This document shows positions 9,150 to 16,880 of a stretch of 64,000 nt of DNA, piece by piece. The position numbers and the translations under genes are program-made. The notes beneath the pieces were generated by a model. It saw only the letters and a program-made list of their open reading frames with translations, was not told the origin of the DNA and did no database searches. The DNA comes from Pseudoalteromonas sp. T1lg23B (GTDB lineage Bacteria > Pseudomonadota > Gammaproteobacteria > Enterobacterales > Alteromonadaceae), in the NCBI RefSeq assembly GCF_002964665.1, contig NZ_PQBZ01000042.1:1-64000 (forward strand), in the 5' to 3' direction. The stretch's first letter is position 1. The number at the start of each line of letters is the position of its first letter.

Positions 9150-10361
9150 ATGAAAGTATTGCATACATCTGATTGGCATTTAGGCCAACAGTTTTATGAG
9201 CACAGTCGCACACAGGAACAGCAGGCCTTTTTGGATTGGCTGGTTGACATATTAGCATCGCAGAACATCGATCTGCTGCTAATCGCGGGAGACATTTACC
9301 ATACGGCCACTCCACCTGCCAGTGCCGAACAACAACTCTATACTTTTATAAAGCAAGCAAAACATGCTTGTCCTGAGTTGCACGTCGTTATTATTGCTGG
9401 TAATCATGACTCAGCAAACCGTATTGAGACAGCCAAGCCTTTATTGCAACTGTTTGATACCCATGTCGTGGGGCGTTTTGATAGACACGCACCCGAGCAA
9501 GTAATCAAAACCGTTGAAACCAAAAACGGTACAGCTCATATCATTGCAATGCCGTTTCTACGCGTTTCAGACATTTCGATGACTAGTGATATCAGTTATC
9601 AAAGCGCAGTTGCGGAAGCTTACGATCAAGCCATAGCATTAGCCAAACCACTTACAAAACAAGAACCGCTCATTCTAATGGGCCATTTGCACGCCAAAGG
9701 TGGAGATATTTCCAGTGATTCTGAGCGCAATATAGCAATTGGTGGATTTGAGTCGATAAATGCCAATATTTTTGGCCAACACGCAGATTACGTGGCGCTT
9801 GGACACTTACACAAAGCCCAAAGCGTCGCGAAAAGCGAGCATATTCGTTATAGCGGCACACCACTGCCGATGTCGTTTTCCGAACGCAACTACCAACATC
9901 AAGTTTTGATAGCGGAGTTTGATGGTAAGCAACTTAAATCTGTAAACCCCCTTTACGTCCCACGTTACCAAGAGGTTTTGCTCCTGCCAGAGCGCGGAGG
10001 CGCTGACTTAGATAGCTTGTGTGAAATGATCGATACGCTTGAGTTTGAATCGGATGTGCCTCCGACTTATATCCGTTTACGTTTAAACAGTAGTGAGACA
10101 AATAGCCAGTTCCGTGCAACTATTGATGAAGCGTTAAAAGACAAACCTGTCTTGTTTTGTGGCATCGAACGGGTGAATGAGCTAGCTCAACAACAAAATG
10201 AGACTTTTACAGATTTAGGTCAAGTTGAACAACTGGACCCGATGACACTACTTGAACTCGCCTTTGCACAGCAAGTAGATGCCAGTCAATCCGTTCCAGA
10301 TGCATTAAAAGATTGTCTTGCACACGTGATCAACTCCATGGATGAAGAGCCAAACACATGA
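9150..10361 (+). CDS. sbcD: Nuclease SbcCD subunit D
   Basis: 403 aa, the usual length. It carries the Mre11/SbcD metallophosphoesterase motifs in order: TSDWHLGQ (residues 6-13), AGDIYHTATPP, AGNHDSANR, GHLHAKG and GHLHKAQ. The C-terminal third is the SbcD capping domain. With SbcC it forms the Mn-dependent nuclease that opens hairpins and cuts protein-blocked DNA ends. Its stop overlaps the sbcC start by 4 nt (ATGA), so the two are translationally coupled. A copy of the 17-bp C-rich palindrome lies inside the gene at 9941. Confidence 0.96.
   Translation: MKVLHTSDWHLGQQFYEHSRTQEQQAFLDWLVDILASQNIDLLLIAGDIYHTATPPASAEQQLYTFIKQAKHACPELHVVIIAGNHDSANRIETAKPLLQLFDTHVVGRFDRHAPEQVIKTVETKNGTAHIIAMPFLRVSDISMTSDISYQSAVAEAYDQAIALAKPLTKQEPLILMGHLHAKGGDISSDSERNIAIGGFESINANIFGQHADYVALGHLHKAQSVAKSEHIRYSGTPLPMSFSERNYQHQVLIAEFDGKQLKSVNPLYVPRYQEVLLLPERGGADLDSLCEMIDTLEFESDVPPTYIRLRLNSSETNSQFRATIDEALKDKPVLFCGIERVNELAQQQNETFTDLGQVEQLDPMTLLELAFAQQVDASQSVPDALKDCLAHVINSMDEEPNT
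9941..9957 (+). repeat. 17-bp C-rich palindrome, copy 1 (in sbcD)
   Basis: TGTAAACCCCCTTTACG, a near-palindrome with arms TGTAAA/TTTACG around five C. It is in coding sequence. Confidence 0.5.
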
Positions 10362-13300
10362 AACTACTGAACCTTACCATCAGCAACCTTGCATCTTTGA
10401 CTAAGGCTGCCGTTGATTTCGAACAGGCGCCATTAAATCACAGTGGGCTTTTTGCTATTACGGGTGATACCGGGGCAGGGAAGAGTACCCTGCTTGACGG
10501 GATCTGTCTGGCGCTTTATGGAAAAACTGCGAGATTAAGAAACGACCTAAAAAATACGGTGGTGTTTAATGGTGATGATATTAAGCTCAATGATCCCAGA
10601 AATCTACTACGCAGAGGATGCGCATCAGGGCAGGCCGAGGTGCAGTTTGTTGGGCAAGACGGTGAGCGCTACCTTGCTCGTTGGAAGATTGAACGAGCTA
10701 GAAAAAAGTCTGATGGCAAATTGAAAAGACCGGAACACATTCTGTTTAGAGTCGCGGATGAATCACAGCTTACACAATCTAGCAGCGCTACCGTAAGCAA
10801 AATAGAGCAACTGATAGGACTGAATTTTGAGCAGTTTACGCGAGCAGTATTACTTGCTCAGCATGAATTTGCAGCTTTCTTAAAGGCCAGTGCCGATGAA
10901 CGTGCACAACTGCTGGAATGCTTAACCGGTACCGATAAATTTAGTCGGCTCGGACAAGCTATTTTTGAGCATCACAAAGCGAAAAAAAATGAGCTTGAGC
11001 AACTACAGAGTTCTCTCGCCAATTACCATATATTATCCGATGAAGAGTTAACGTCTCTTAAACAAACTATTGCAACTCTCAATGATCAACTTGGTCAGCT
11101 AAAAGCACAAAGCACACAATACCAGCAAGATATACAATGGCTCACCCAAGGGGAACAACAACAACTCAAGCTGCAGCAGTATCAACAGCAACTACAAGAC
11201 TTAGAGTTAGACATACAACAACAGTCCACCGCAGTTGAACAGGCGCAACTGGCACAGCTTGCCCAGCAAATCGCCGATAACCGTAAGCAGGCGACTACAC
11301 TGGCCAATCAACAGCAACACCTGACGCATCAACATGATGAGCTGGCAAAACAAGACTATCAACATCAACTAGAGCAACAACAATCACTTGTTGTTGAGTC
11401 TGAGTCGGCAAAGCAAGCGGCTCATGAAAAGTTAAAGAATCACGAGCCAGACATCAAGTTGGTACGAACACTCGATAACAAGCGCTATGCCACCTCGCAA
11501 CAATTGGAAGACTGTAAAAAGCAGCTCGGTGTCAGCGAACAGCAGTTGTATGAACTTGACGAACAAATCAAGCAAACAGAGAAACAAATAGCTGACAACC
11601 GACAAGCACAAAACGAGCAGTTAAAGCTACTAGAGCAACACGCAGCATTAAAAGTGGCGTTGAATAATTGGTCTTATCTAGAGAGTGCTTTTGACAGCAT
11701 TAACCAATCAGCACAGCTTATAGAAAGCCTTAAAAAACAATATAATAACCAATACAATGAACGCTGTGAATTAGAACAGAAACTTGCACCTTTAACTCTG
11801 CAAATACAAAACCAACAGAGTGAACAAGCTGTTTTACAAGAAAAATTAGACGCGCTGCAACAACAGTTAGCAACGCTAGATTATGAAGCACTTCAAAAGC
11901 AAAATTATAATTTAAAGTCGGCGCTACAGCTTTCGTTGGATGGACAACAATACGACCATGAATTGCTACAATTAGCCGCCAACATTGATAAATACCGCCA
12001 CCAACAACACACTTTACAGCTCCAACTAGAAGATACTGAAAAGCAAGTAGATTTACAAAAACAAAGGGCATTGCTCACACAGGAGAATGTCACTCAGGTG
12101 CAGCTACGTGCCAGTGAAAAAGTCAGTGCTTTACGTGCCCAACTTAAGGCAGGACAGGAGTGTATGGTTTGTGGGGCAACAGAGCATCCTTATGGTGTTG
12201 ATCACATAGACAGCCACTGGCAAAACCTAATTGCCGACTTTACAGATCAACAACAAAAAGCGGAACAAGCGCTGACACAAGCGCAACAGCGCCACAACGA
12301 CCAAGTGATCGCCAATGAACAGGTGAATACCCAGTTACAAGTCTCTTTGCAGCGAAAATCACAACTACAAGAACAGCATGCAAAGATACACAGTGCTTTA
12401 ACAGAGTTGGGCTTTGAAGATTATATTGATATTGAGCTAACAAAGCAGCATCTTGCAGAGATTGAGACAAAACTTAGCCGCTATAGTGAGCTGAGCAAAA
12501 CTCAACAGCAACTTTGGCAGCAATTACAAACCCGCCAGCATGAGCTGACGCAAAGTCAAAATCAACATGGTGAAATGCAACAAAAAATACAGAGCCTAAG
12601 CGCAGCGCTGGAAGCCATTACTCAGCAGCAAAACAATGCTAACGATACCTTAGCGCAGTTAAAGCGCAAGGCACAGCAGCAATACTCTGACGACACATGG
12701 TGGCAACAGTATGAACACAATATGCACAGTGCTGTACAGTCGCTTACCAGCAAAGTTAAGGAATATGCCACATGGCAAACGACATTAGCTCAGCTACAGC
12801 ATGTGCAGCAGCAACTGGATGCACAACAACGTAACGATGAACAGCATCAAAACAAACTGCAGCAAACGTTAACACAGCAAAAAAGCGTTTTGACACAACT
12901 GGAAAGCACCCTGAATGAGCTTGATTCCCAACGTCAAGAGCTACTGCCGCTGACCCGCAGCGCTGATGAGTGGTTTACTGAGCTGCAAACTCACTATGAG
13001 CAATGCAGTTCACAATGGACAACACATAAGAACACCTTGACCCAACTCGAACAAGCGGCGCGTCAACAGCATCTTCAGCTGGAGCATCTAAAAAGTCAGC
13101 TTGTTGATAATCAATCTCAGAAAGTTGCTGTTGAACAACGCTTTGATGAATGGCTGATGGCACAACGCCAACAGTACAGTGACCTCACGGCGGACACGAT
13201 AACCGAATTGCTTGGCGTCCCATTTGCGCAATATGACCAAGTATTGAAAAACCACCAACAACTACAACTGCAACATACACAAGCATTGGCACGACTCAAT

Positions 13301-14020
13301 CACCTTCATGAAGAGATTGAACAACATCAAGCACAGGCCAGAACAACAAAGTCATTAGAACAACTAACACAATTACACGGTGAGCTTAATCTGCAAATCG
13401 AGCAAGTACAGACACAATGGCTCGATAACAACACACAACTTAAACAGCATGAGCAAAATGTAGCAAACAGGCAGGCCCAACAAAATGAGCTATCACGAGT
13501 GCAAGAACAGTACGAACACTGGTATCTATTGGATAAACTACTCGGTGACGCAACAGGAAAAAAACTACGTAATGTAGCCCAAACACAAACCCTAAAGATC
13601 TTGTTGCAATACGCTAATCAGCACTTGAGCAGCTTATCAAAACGATATCGACTTACCATTATCGGCCAGTCTCTCAATATTGCGATTATTGACAAAGACA
13701 TGGCCGATGAACAACGCTCAGTGAACACGCTCTCTGGAGGGGAATCATTTCTGGTATCTTTGGCACTAGCATTAGGGCTGGCATCCTTGTCAGCTAATAA
13801 GGTTCAGATCAGTTCATTATTTATCGATGAAGGTTTTGGAACATTAGACCCAGAAACTTTAAGTGTTGCATTGGATGCGTTAGACTCATTACAAGCTCAG
13901 GGACGTAAGGTGGGTGTTATCTCACACGTCAGTGAAATGACCGAACGAGTAGCAACTCAAATTCATGTTAAAAAACAACCGGGTGGCTATTCCAGCATTC
14001 AAATTAAAGGACAAGTCTAA
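10358..14020 (+). CDS. sbcC: Nuclease SbcCD subunit C (SMC-like ATPase)
   Basis: 1220 aa. It has the Walker A motif GDTGAGKS at 36-43. Two very long Gln-rich coiled coils flank the zinc hook CMVCG (Cys602 and Cys605). The C-terminal half of the ATPase has LSGGES near 1126 and Walker B FIDEGFGTLD near 1153. It is somewhat longer than E. coli SbcC (1048 aa), mainly in the coiled coils. It powers and tethers the SbcD nuclease in DNA end processing. It overlaps sbcD by 4 nt and the next gene by 1 nt (TAATG), so this is a three-gene operon. Confidence 0.96.
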   Translation: MKLLNLTISNLASLTKAAVDFEQAPLNHSGLFAITGDTGAGKSTLLDGICLALYGKTARLRNDLKNTVVFNGDDIKLNDPRNLLRRGCASGQAEVQFVGQDGERYLARWKIERARKKSDGKLKRPEHILFRVADESQLTQSSSATVSKIEQLIGLNFEQFTRAVLLAQHEFAAFLKASADERAQLLECLTGTDKFSRLGQAIFEHHKAKKNELEQLQSSLANYHILSDEELTSLKQTIATLNDQLGQLKAQSTQYQQDIQWLTQGEQQQLKLQQYQQQLQDLELDIQQQSTAVEQAQLAQLAQQIADNRKQATTLANQQQHLTHQHDELAKQDYQHQLEQQQSLVVESESAKQAAHEKLKNHEPDIKLVRTLDNKRYATSQQLEDCKKQLGVSEQQLYELDEQIKQTEKQIADNRQAQNEQLKLLEQHAALKVALNNWSYLESAFDSINQSAQLIESLKKQYNNQYNERCELEQKLAPLTLQIQNQQSEQAVLQEKLDALQQQLATLDYEALQKQNYNLKSALQLSLDGQQYDHELLQLAANIDKYRHQQHTLQLQLEDTEKQVDLQKQRALLTQENVTQVQLRASEKVSALRAQLKAGQECMVCGATEHPYGVDHIDSHWQNLIADFTDQQQKAEQALTQAQQRHNDQVIANEQVNTQLQVSLQRKSQLQEQHAKIHSALTELGFEDYIDIELTKQHLAEIETKLSRYSELSKTQQQLWQQLQTRQHELTQSQNQHGEMQQKIQSLSAALEAITQQQNNANDTLAQLKRKAQQQYSDDTWWQQYEHNMHSAVQSLTSKVKEYATWQTTLAQLQHVQQQLDAQQRNDEQHQNKLQQTLTQQKSVLTQLESTLNELDSQRQELLPLTRSADEWFTELQTHYEQCSSQWTTHKNTLTQLEQAARQQHLQLEHLKSQLVDNQSQKVAVEQRFDEWLMAQRQQYSDLTADTITELLGVPFAQYDQVLKNHQQLQLQHTQALARLNHLHEEIEQHQAQARTTKSLEQLTQLHGELNLQIEQVQTQWLDNNTQLKQHEQNVANRQAQQNELSRVQEQYEHWYLLDKLLGDATGKKLRNVAQTQTLKILLQYANQHLSSLSKRYRLTIIGQSLNIAIIDKDMADEQRSVNTLSGGESFLVSLALALGLASLSANKVQISSLFIDEGFGTLDPETLSVALDALDSLQAQGRKVGVISHVSEMTERVATQIHVKKQPGGYSSIQIKGQV

Positions 14021-14685
14021 TGCCTAATTTTCACGCTGATGAGGCTCAGAATTACGAGCAACGAATCACCCGTCTCATTCCCGGCTATGATTTACTACAT
14101 GAACTCACCGCCGCTCAGTTGAAAACTCTGCTGCCCGATGAAGCAACCATCCTTGTGATAGGCGCAGGCACAGGCAAAGACATTCTGGCCCTAGCACAGC
14201 TCAACCCACATTGGCACTTTATTGCACAAGATATTTCAGCGGATATGCTGGCAATCGCAGATCAAAATTTTACTAACTTAGGCTTGAGTTCAAGAGTCAC
14301 CATTGTCTGCGGAGAACTCGACTCTAATATAGGCCATGTTGATGCAGCATTGTGTCTGTTAGTCATGCATTTCTTACCTGACAACGGAGACAAGCAAGCC
14401 CTGCTCAAAACAATCCGCGCGCAACTTCCCAGCCGTGCCCCCTTGTTCTTAGCAGATCTCATGGCTCCCGAAACTGAATTTGAACGAGAGTCACAACTCG
14501 TGGCATGTAGAGAACTTGGCCTGACCGAAGTTGGTGAGCAACGCATGCGTCATAACTTACAGCATGAGTTTTTTCCATTAGACAGAATGCGCTTGGCAGA
14601 ATTACTTGAACAAAGTGGTTTTAGTACACCTCACAACTACTTCAAGGCGCTTGGTTTTGCTGGAGTTGTTTGTCGTGCCGAATAG
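14020..14685 (+). CDS. Class I SAM-dependent methyltransferase
   Basis: 221 aa. Motif I is ILVIGAGTGKDIL (about 45-57), followed by an acidic residue after AQDIS and a late FLADL strand, which fits a Rossmann methyltransferase of the methyltransf_12/25 type. Its start overlaps the sbcC stop by one base, so it is coupled to sbcCD. Its target (small molecule or other) is unknown. Its last 44 bases overlap the convergent CheY-like gene. A perfect copy of the 20-bp GATC element lies inside at 14259. Confidence 0.85.
   Translation: MPNFHADEAQNYEQRITRLIPGYDLLHELTAAQLKTLLPDEATILVIGAGTGKDILALAQLNPHWHFIAQDISADMLAIADQNFTNLGLSSRVTIVCGELDSNIGHVDAALCLLVMHFLPDNGDKQALLKTIRAQLPSRAPLFLADLMAPETEFERESQLVACRELGLTEVGEQRMRHNLQHEFFPLDRMRLAELLEQSGFSTPHNYFKALGFAGVVCRAE
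14259..14278 (+). repeat. Outlying copy of the 20-bp GATC element (in methyltransferase gene)
   Basis: AGATCAAAATTTTACTAACT, a full match to the array consensus, followed by TA as in several array copies. It encodes part of DQNFTN. Confidence 0.65.
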
Positions 14686-15040
14686 CAACATAGCGAAGCT
14701 GTTTTTGCAACGTTTGTAGGTTGAAAGGTTTGACCATCAAACCGTCAATTTGTGCAGAGATCAGGTTTAGCACCGTTTCTTTATTATCATCACAAGTCAC
14801 CACTAGAATGGCCAAATGAGGCTGATTTAGGTCTTTACGAACTTTGTCGATAAGCATTTTACCATTCATTTTAGGCATGTTTAAATCTGTAATGAGTAGA
14901 TCAAAACGACTAGCTTCAAGCAGTTTCATAGCCTGTTTGCCATCGGTCGCTTCAACAATGTCTTCATACTCTAAACGACGTAACATATTTATCATTACAT
15001 GACGCATTAATGGCATGTCGTCTACGACAAGAATTTTCAT
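14642..15040 (-). CDS. CheY-like single-domain response regulator
   Basis: 132 aa, one receiver domain only. All key residues are seen: Asp7/Asp8 (acidic pocket), Asp52 in ITDLNMP (phosphorylation site), Thr82 and Lys104 in VKPF. With no output domain it should act by protein contact, as CheY does. No kinase or chemotaxis gene is next to it. Its 3' end overlaps the methyltransferase gene on the other strand by 44 bp. The C-terminal tail is Gln-rich and coded inside that overlap. Confidence 0.9.
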   Translation of the reverse strand: MKILVVDDMPLMRHVMINMLRRLEYEDIVEATDGKQAMKLLEASRFDLLITDLNMPKMNGKMLIDKVRKDLNQPHLAILVVTCDDNKETVLNLISAQIDGLMVKPFNLQTLQKQLRYVAIRHDKQLQQNQAP

Positions 15041-15095
15041 GCTGATGCCTCTGTCCTTGATCAGGTAAAAATGTGCTGTGGGGCTGTATTTTAGA

Positions 15096-15623
15096 TTAGT
15101 TCAATTCCCGTAAAATATCGCATAGTTTATTGATTTTAATATTGCTTAGCTGTCTGTAATCCAAAAAAGGGCACACCACTAAACGGTTAATATGATCGAC
15201 AGCAAACTCCTCGTCCAGCCACACCAGTGAGTTAGTAAAAATATGATCTCTAAACAACCTTTTGGCGTAAATTCTGCCTGCTATAACATGATAGCGGTAT
15301 TGCGTAGCCGCTAAATCAGGTACAGAAAACAATAATGCTTCCTGACTATGACTTTGCAGTAAACACGCGTCACGATAGGTTTGCCAGCTATCATAGTTAG
15401 TAAAACTATGATCTGAACAATTCAGCTGGCCCAGTACTTTAGCGTACACATTGAAGATTTTCCGCCAGCCATTTCCCGATGCCTGATTGATCATGGCGAT
15501 CTCACCTAAGCTAAGCGGTTGAACTGATTCTAGATTTTGATATTCGAGCATAGGAGGACTGTGCTCGACATATATCGCTATCAATCCAGAACTTACACCA
15601 AAACCACGAGTTAGTATTTTCAT
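15096..15623 (-). CDS. Conserved hypothetical protein, DUF6942-like
   Basis: 175 aa, soluble, no signal peptide. I think it matches the DUF6942 family of Shewanella and Pseudoalteromonas ([34 protein letters not shown]), from memory of the pattern. Its start overlaps the yaiI stop by 4 nt, so the two are co-translated. The gene holds two good copies of the 20-bp GATC element on its coding strand (15230-15249 and 15395-15414), encoding DHIFTN and DHSFTN. No function is known. Confidence 0.7.
   Translation of the reverse strand: MKILTRGFGVSSGLIAIYVEHSPPMLEYQNLESVQPLSLGEIAMINQASGNGWRKIFNVYAKVLGQLNCSDHSFTNYDSWQTYRDACLLQSHSQEALLFSVPDLAATQYRYHVIAGRIYAKRLFRDHIFTNSLVWLDEEFAVDHINRLVVCPFLDYRQLSNIKINKLCDILRELN
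15230..15249 (-). repeat. Outlying copy of the 20-bp GATC element
   Basis: On the minus strand AGATCATATTTTTACTAACT, identical to array copies 1, 2 and 5. It is within the DUF6942-like gene. Confidence 0.65.
15395..15414 (-). repeat. Outlying copy of the 20-bp GATC element
   Basis: On the minus strand AGATCATAGTTTTACTAACT, a full consensus match, 165 bp from the previous copy and within the same gene. Confidence 0.65.
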
Positions 15624-16072
15624 GACCTGGCTTTTGTAAGTATGCGGTCTAGCGCGTTACCAAACGCTTGTTTGTCTGCGCTTGAGAGCTTCGCAGGTCC
15701 ACCACTCATTTCAACACCACTGCTACGCATCGTATCCATAAAGTCGCGCATATTTAATATCGACTTAATGTTATGGATAGTATATTCCTCACCACGAGGG
15801 TTAATTGCCAGCACACCTTGCTCCACAACCTCCGCTGCCAGTGGTATATCTGCCGTGATAACCACATCACCCTTTTGTGCACGTCTGACAATTTCATTAT
15901 CCGCAATATCAAACCCCTTACTCACTTGTAGCAAACTCACGTATTGCGTAGCGGGCACTCGCATAGCATGGTTAGCGACCAGAGTGGTTACTGTTTTAGT
16001 GCGCTCAGCAGCACGAAAGATAATTTCTTTTATCACAGCAGGACATGCGTCTGCATCAACCCAAATTTTCAT
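15620..16072 (-). CDS. yaiI: YaiI/YqxD family protein (DUF188)
   Basis: 150 aa, typical length. It opens with [15 protein letters not shown] and has the family signatures [23 protein letters not shown] and [16 protein letters not shown]. The fold is PIN/NYN-nuclease-like with conserved aspartates, but no activity is proven. It is the first gene of a two-gene operon with the DUF6942-like gene, overlapping it by ATGA. Confidence 0.92.
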   Translation of the reverse strand: MKIWVDADACPAVIKEIIFRAAERTKTVTTLVANHAMRVPATQYVSLLQVSKGFDIADNEIVRRAQKGDVVITADIPLAAEVVEQGVLAINPRGEEYTIHNIKSILNMRDFMDTMRSSGVEMSGGPAKLSSADKQAFGNALDRILTKARS

Positions 16073-16172
16073 GGTCTTAGTTACCTGATCTAAAACTTAG
16101 TAGATTAATGATCTTAACGGTTCTTCTTCGCGTAACCTACAATTATTTGGATAAAAATACTTAGGAATTCGG

Positions 16173-16700
16173 ATGAAAGCGTCAATTTTATGCGCCACGT
16201 TATTATTTTTACTAACTGCATGTACTGGCTTACCGCAAGGCATTGAGCCGGTGAACGGTTTTGAGCTACAAAAATACCAAGGAAAATGGTACGAGATAGC
16301 GCGACTTGATCACAGCTTTGAGCGTGGTTTAAATAATATCAGTGCAAACTACTCGATAAACGATGATGGCACCGTGCAAGTTATTAACCGAGGCTATGAC
16401 GAACAGCAACAGTCATGGCAACTGGCCGAGGGCATAGCAAAGTTTGTGGGTGATGAAACGACAGGGCACCTCAAGGTCTCATTCTTCGGCCCTTTTTACG
16501 GCTCATATGTCATTTTTAAATTAGACACAGAGCAATATCAATACGCCTATGTTACTAGCTACAACAAAGATTATTTATGGTTACTTTCGCGCACTCCAAA
16601 AGTCGATAAAACCATCATGACGGACTTTGTTAGTACGGCGCAACAATATGGATTTGACGTGGAGCAATTAATCTACGTTCAACATAATGAAATACAGTGA
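16173..16700 (+). CDS. blc: Outer-membrane lipocalin (Blc-like lipoprotein)
   Basis: 175 aa. A lipoprotein signal peptide ends in LLTAC (acylated Cys17). The lipocalin signature GKWYEIARLDHSFERG follows near residue 40, then NRGYD, FFGPFYGSYVI and WLLSRTP, as in bacterial lipocalin Blc. It should be anchored in the outer membrane and bind lysophospholipids or fatty acids in envelope stress. The ATG is preceded by AGGAATTCGG. Confidence 0.93.
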   Translation: MKASILCATLLFLLTACTGLPQGIEPVNGFELQKYQGKWYEIARLDHSFERGLNNISANYSINDDGTVQVINRGYDEQQQSWQLAEGIAKFVGDETTGHLKVSFFGPFYGSYVIFKLDTEQYQYAYVTSYNKDYLWLLSRTPKVDKTIMTDFVSTAQQYGFDVEQLIYVQHNEIQ

Positions 16701-16716
16701 TAACTTACTTTATGGT

Positions 16717-16733
16717 TGTAAACCCCCTTTACA
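16717..16733 (+). repeat. 17-bp C-rich palindrome, copy 2 (intergenic)
   Basis: TGTAAACCCCCTTTACA, perfect inverted arms TGTAAA/TTTACA around five C. It lies 17 bases past the lipocalin stop. Confidence 0.6.
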
Positions 16734-16778
16734 GTTTGATGACATTGGTTCCCCATTAAAGCTTGCTAAACATCATAA

Positions 16779-16818
16779 CTGTATGAAAACTTTAACATTA
16801 CTGTCAGGCACCTGTAAC
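16779..16818 (+). promoter_or_regulatory. Tandem PhoB boxes upstream of the PhoX-like gene
   Basis: Four half-sites occur at an exact 11-bp period: CTGTATG (16779), CTTTAAC (16790), CTGTCAG (16801) and CTGTAAC (16812). The Pho-box consensus is two CTGTNAN half-sites with an 11-bp repeat. The boxes end 62 bp before the ATG at 16881, the right place for activation at low phosphate. Confidence 0.75.
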
Positions 16819-16880
16819 ACATACAACCCAAGCTGTTGCTTCCTAAACAATAATTAGCAAGTGCAAATTGGAGTAACAGT

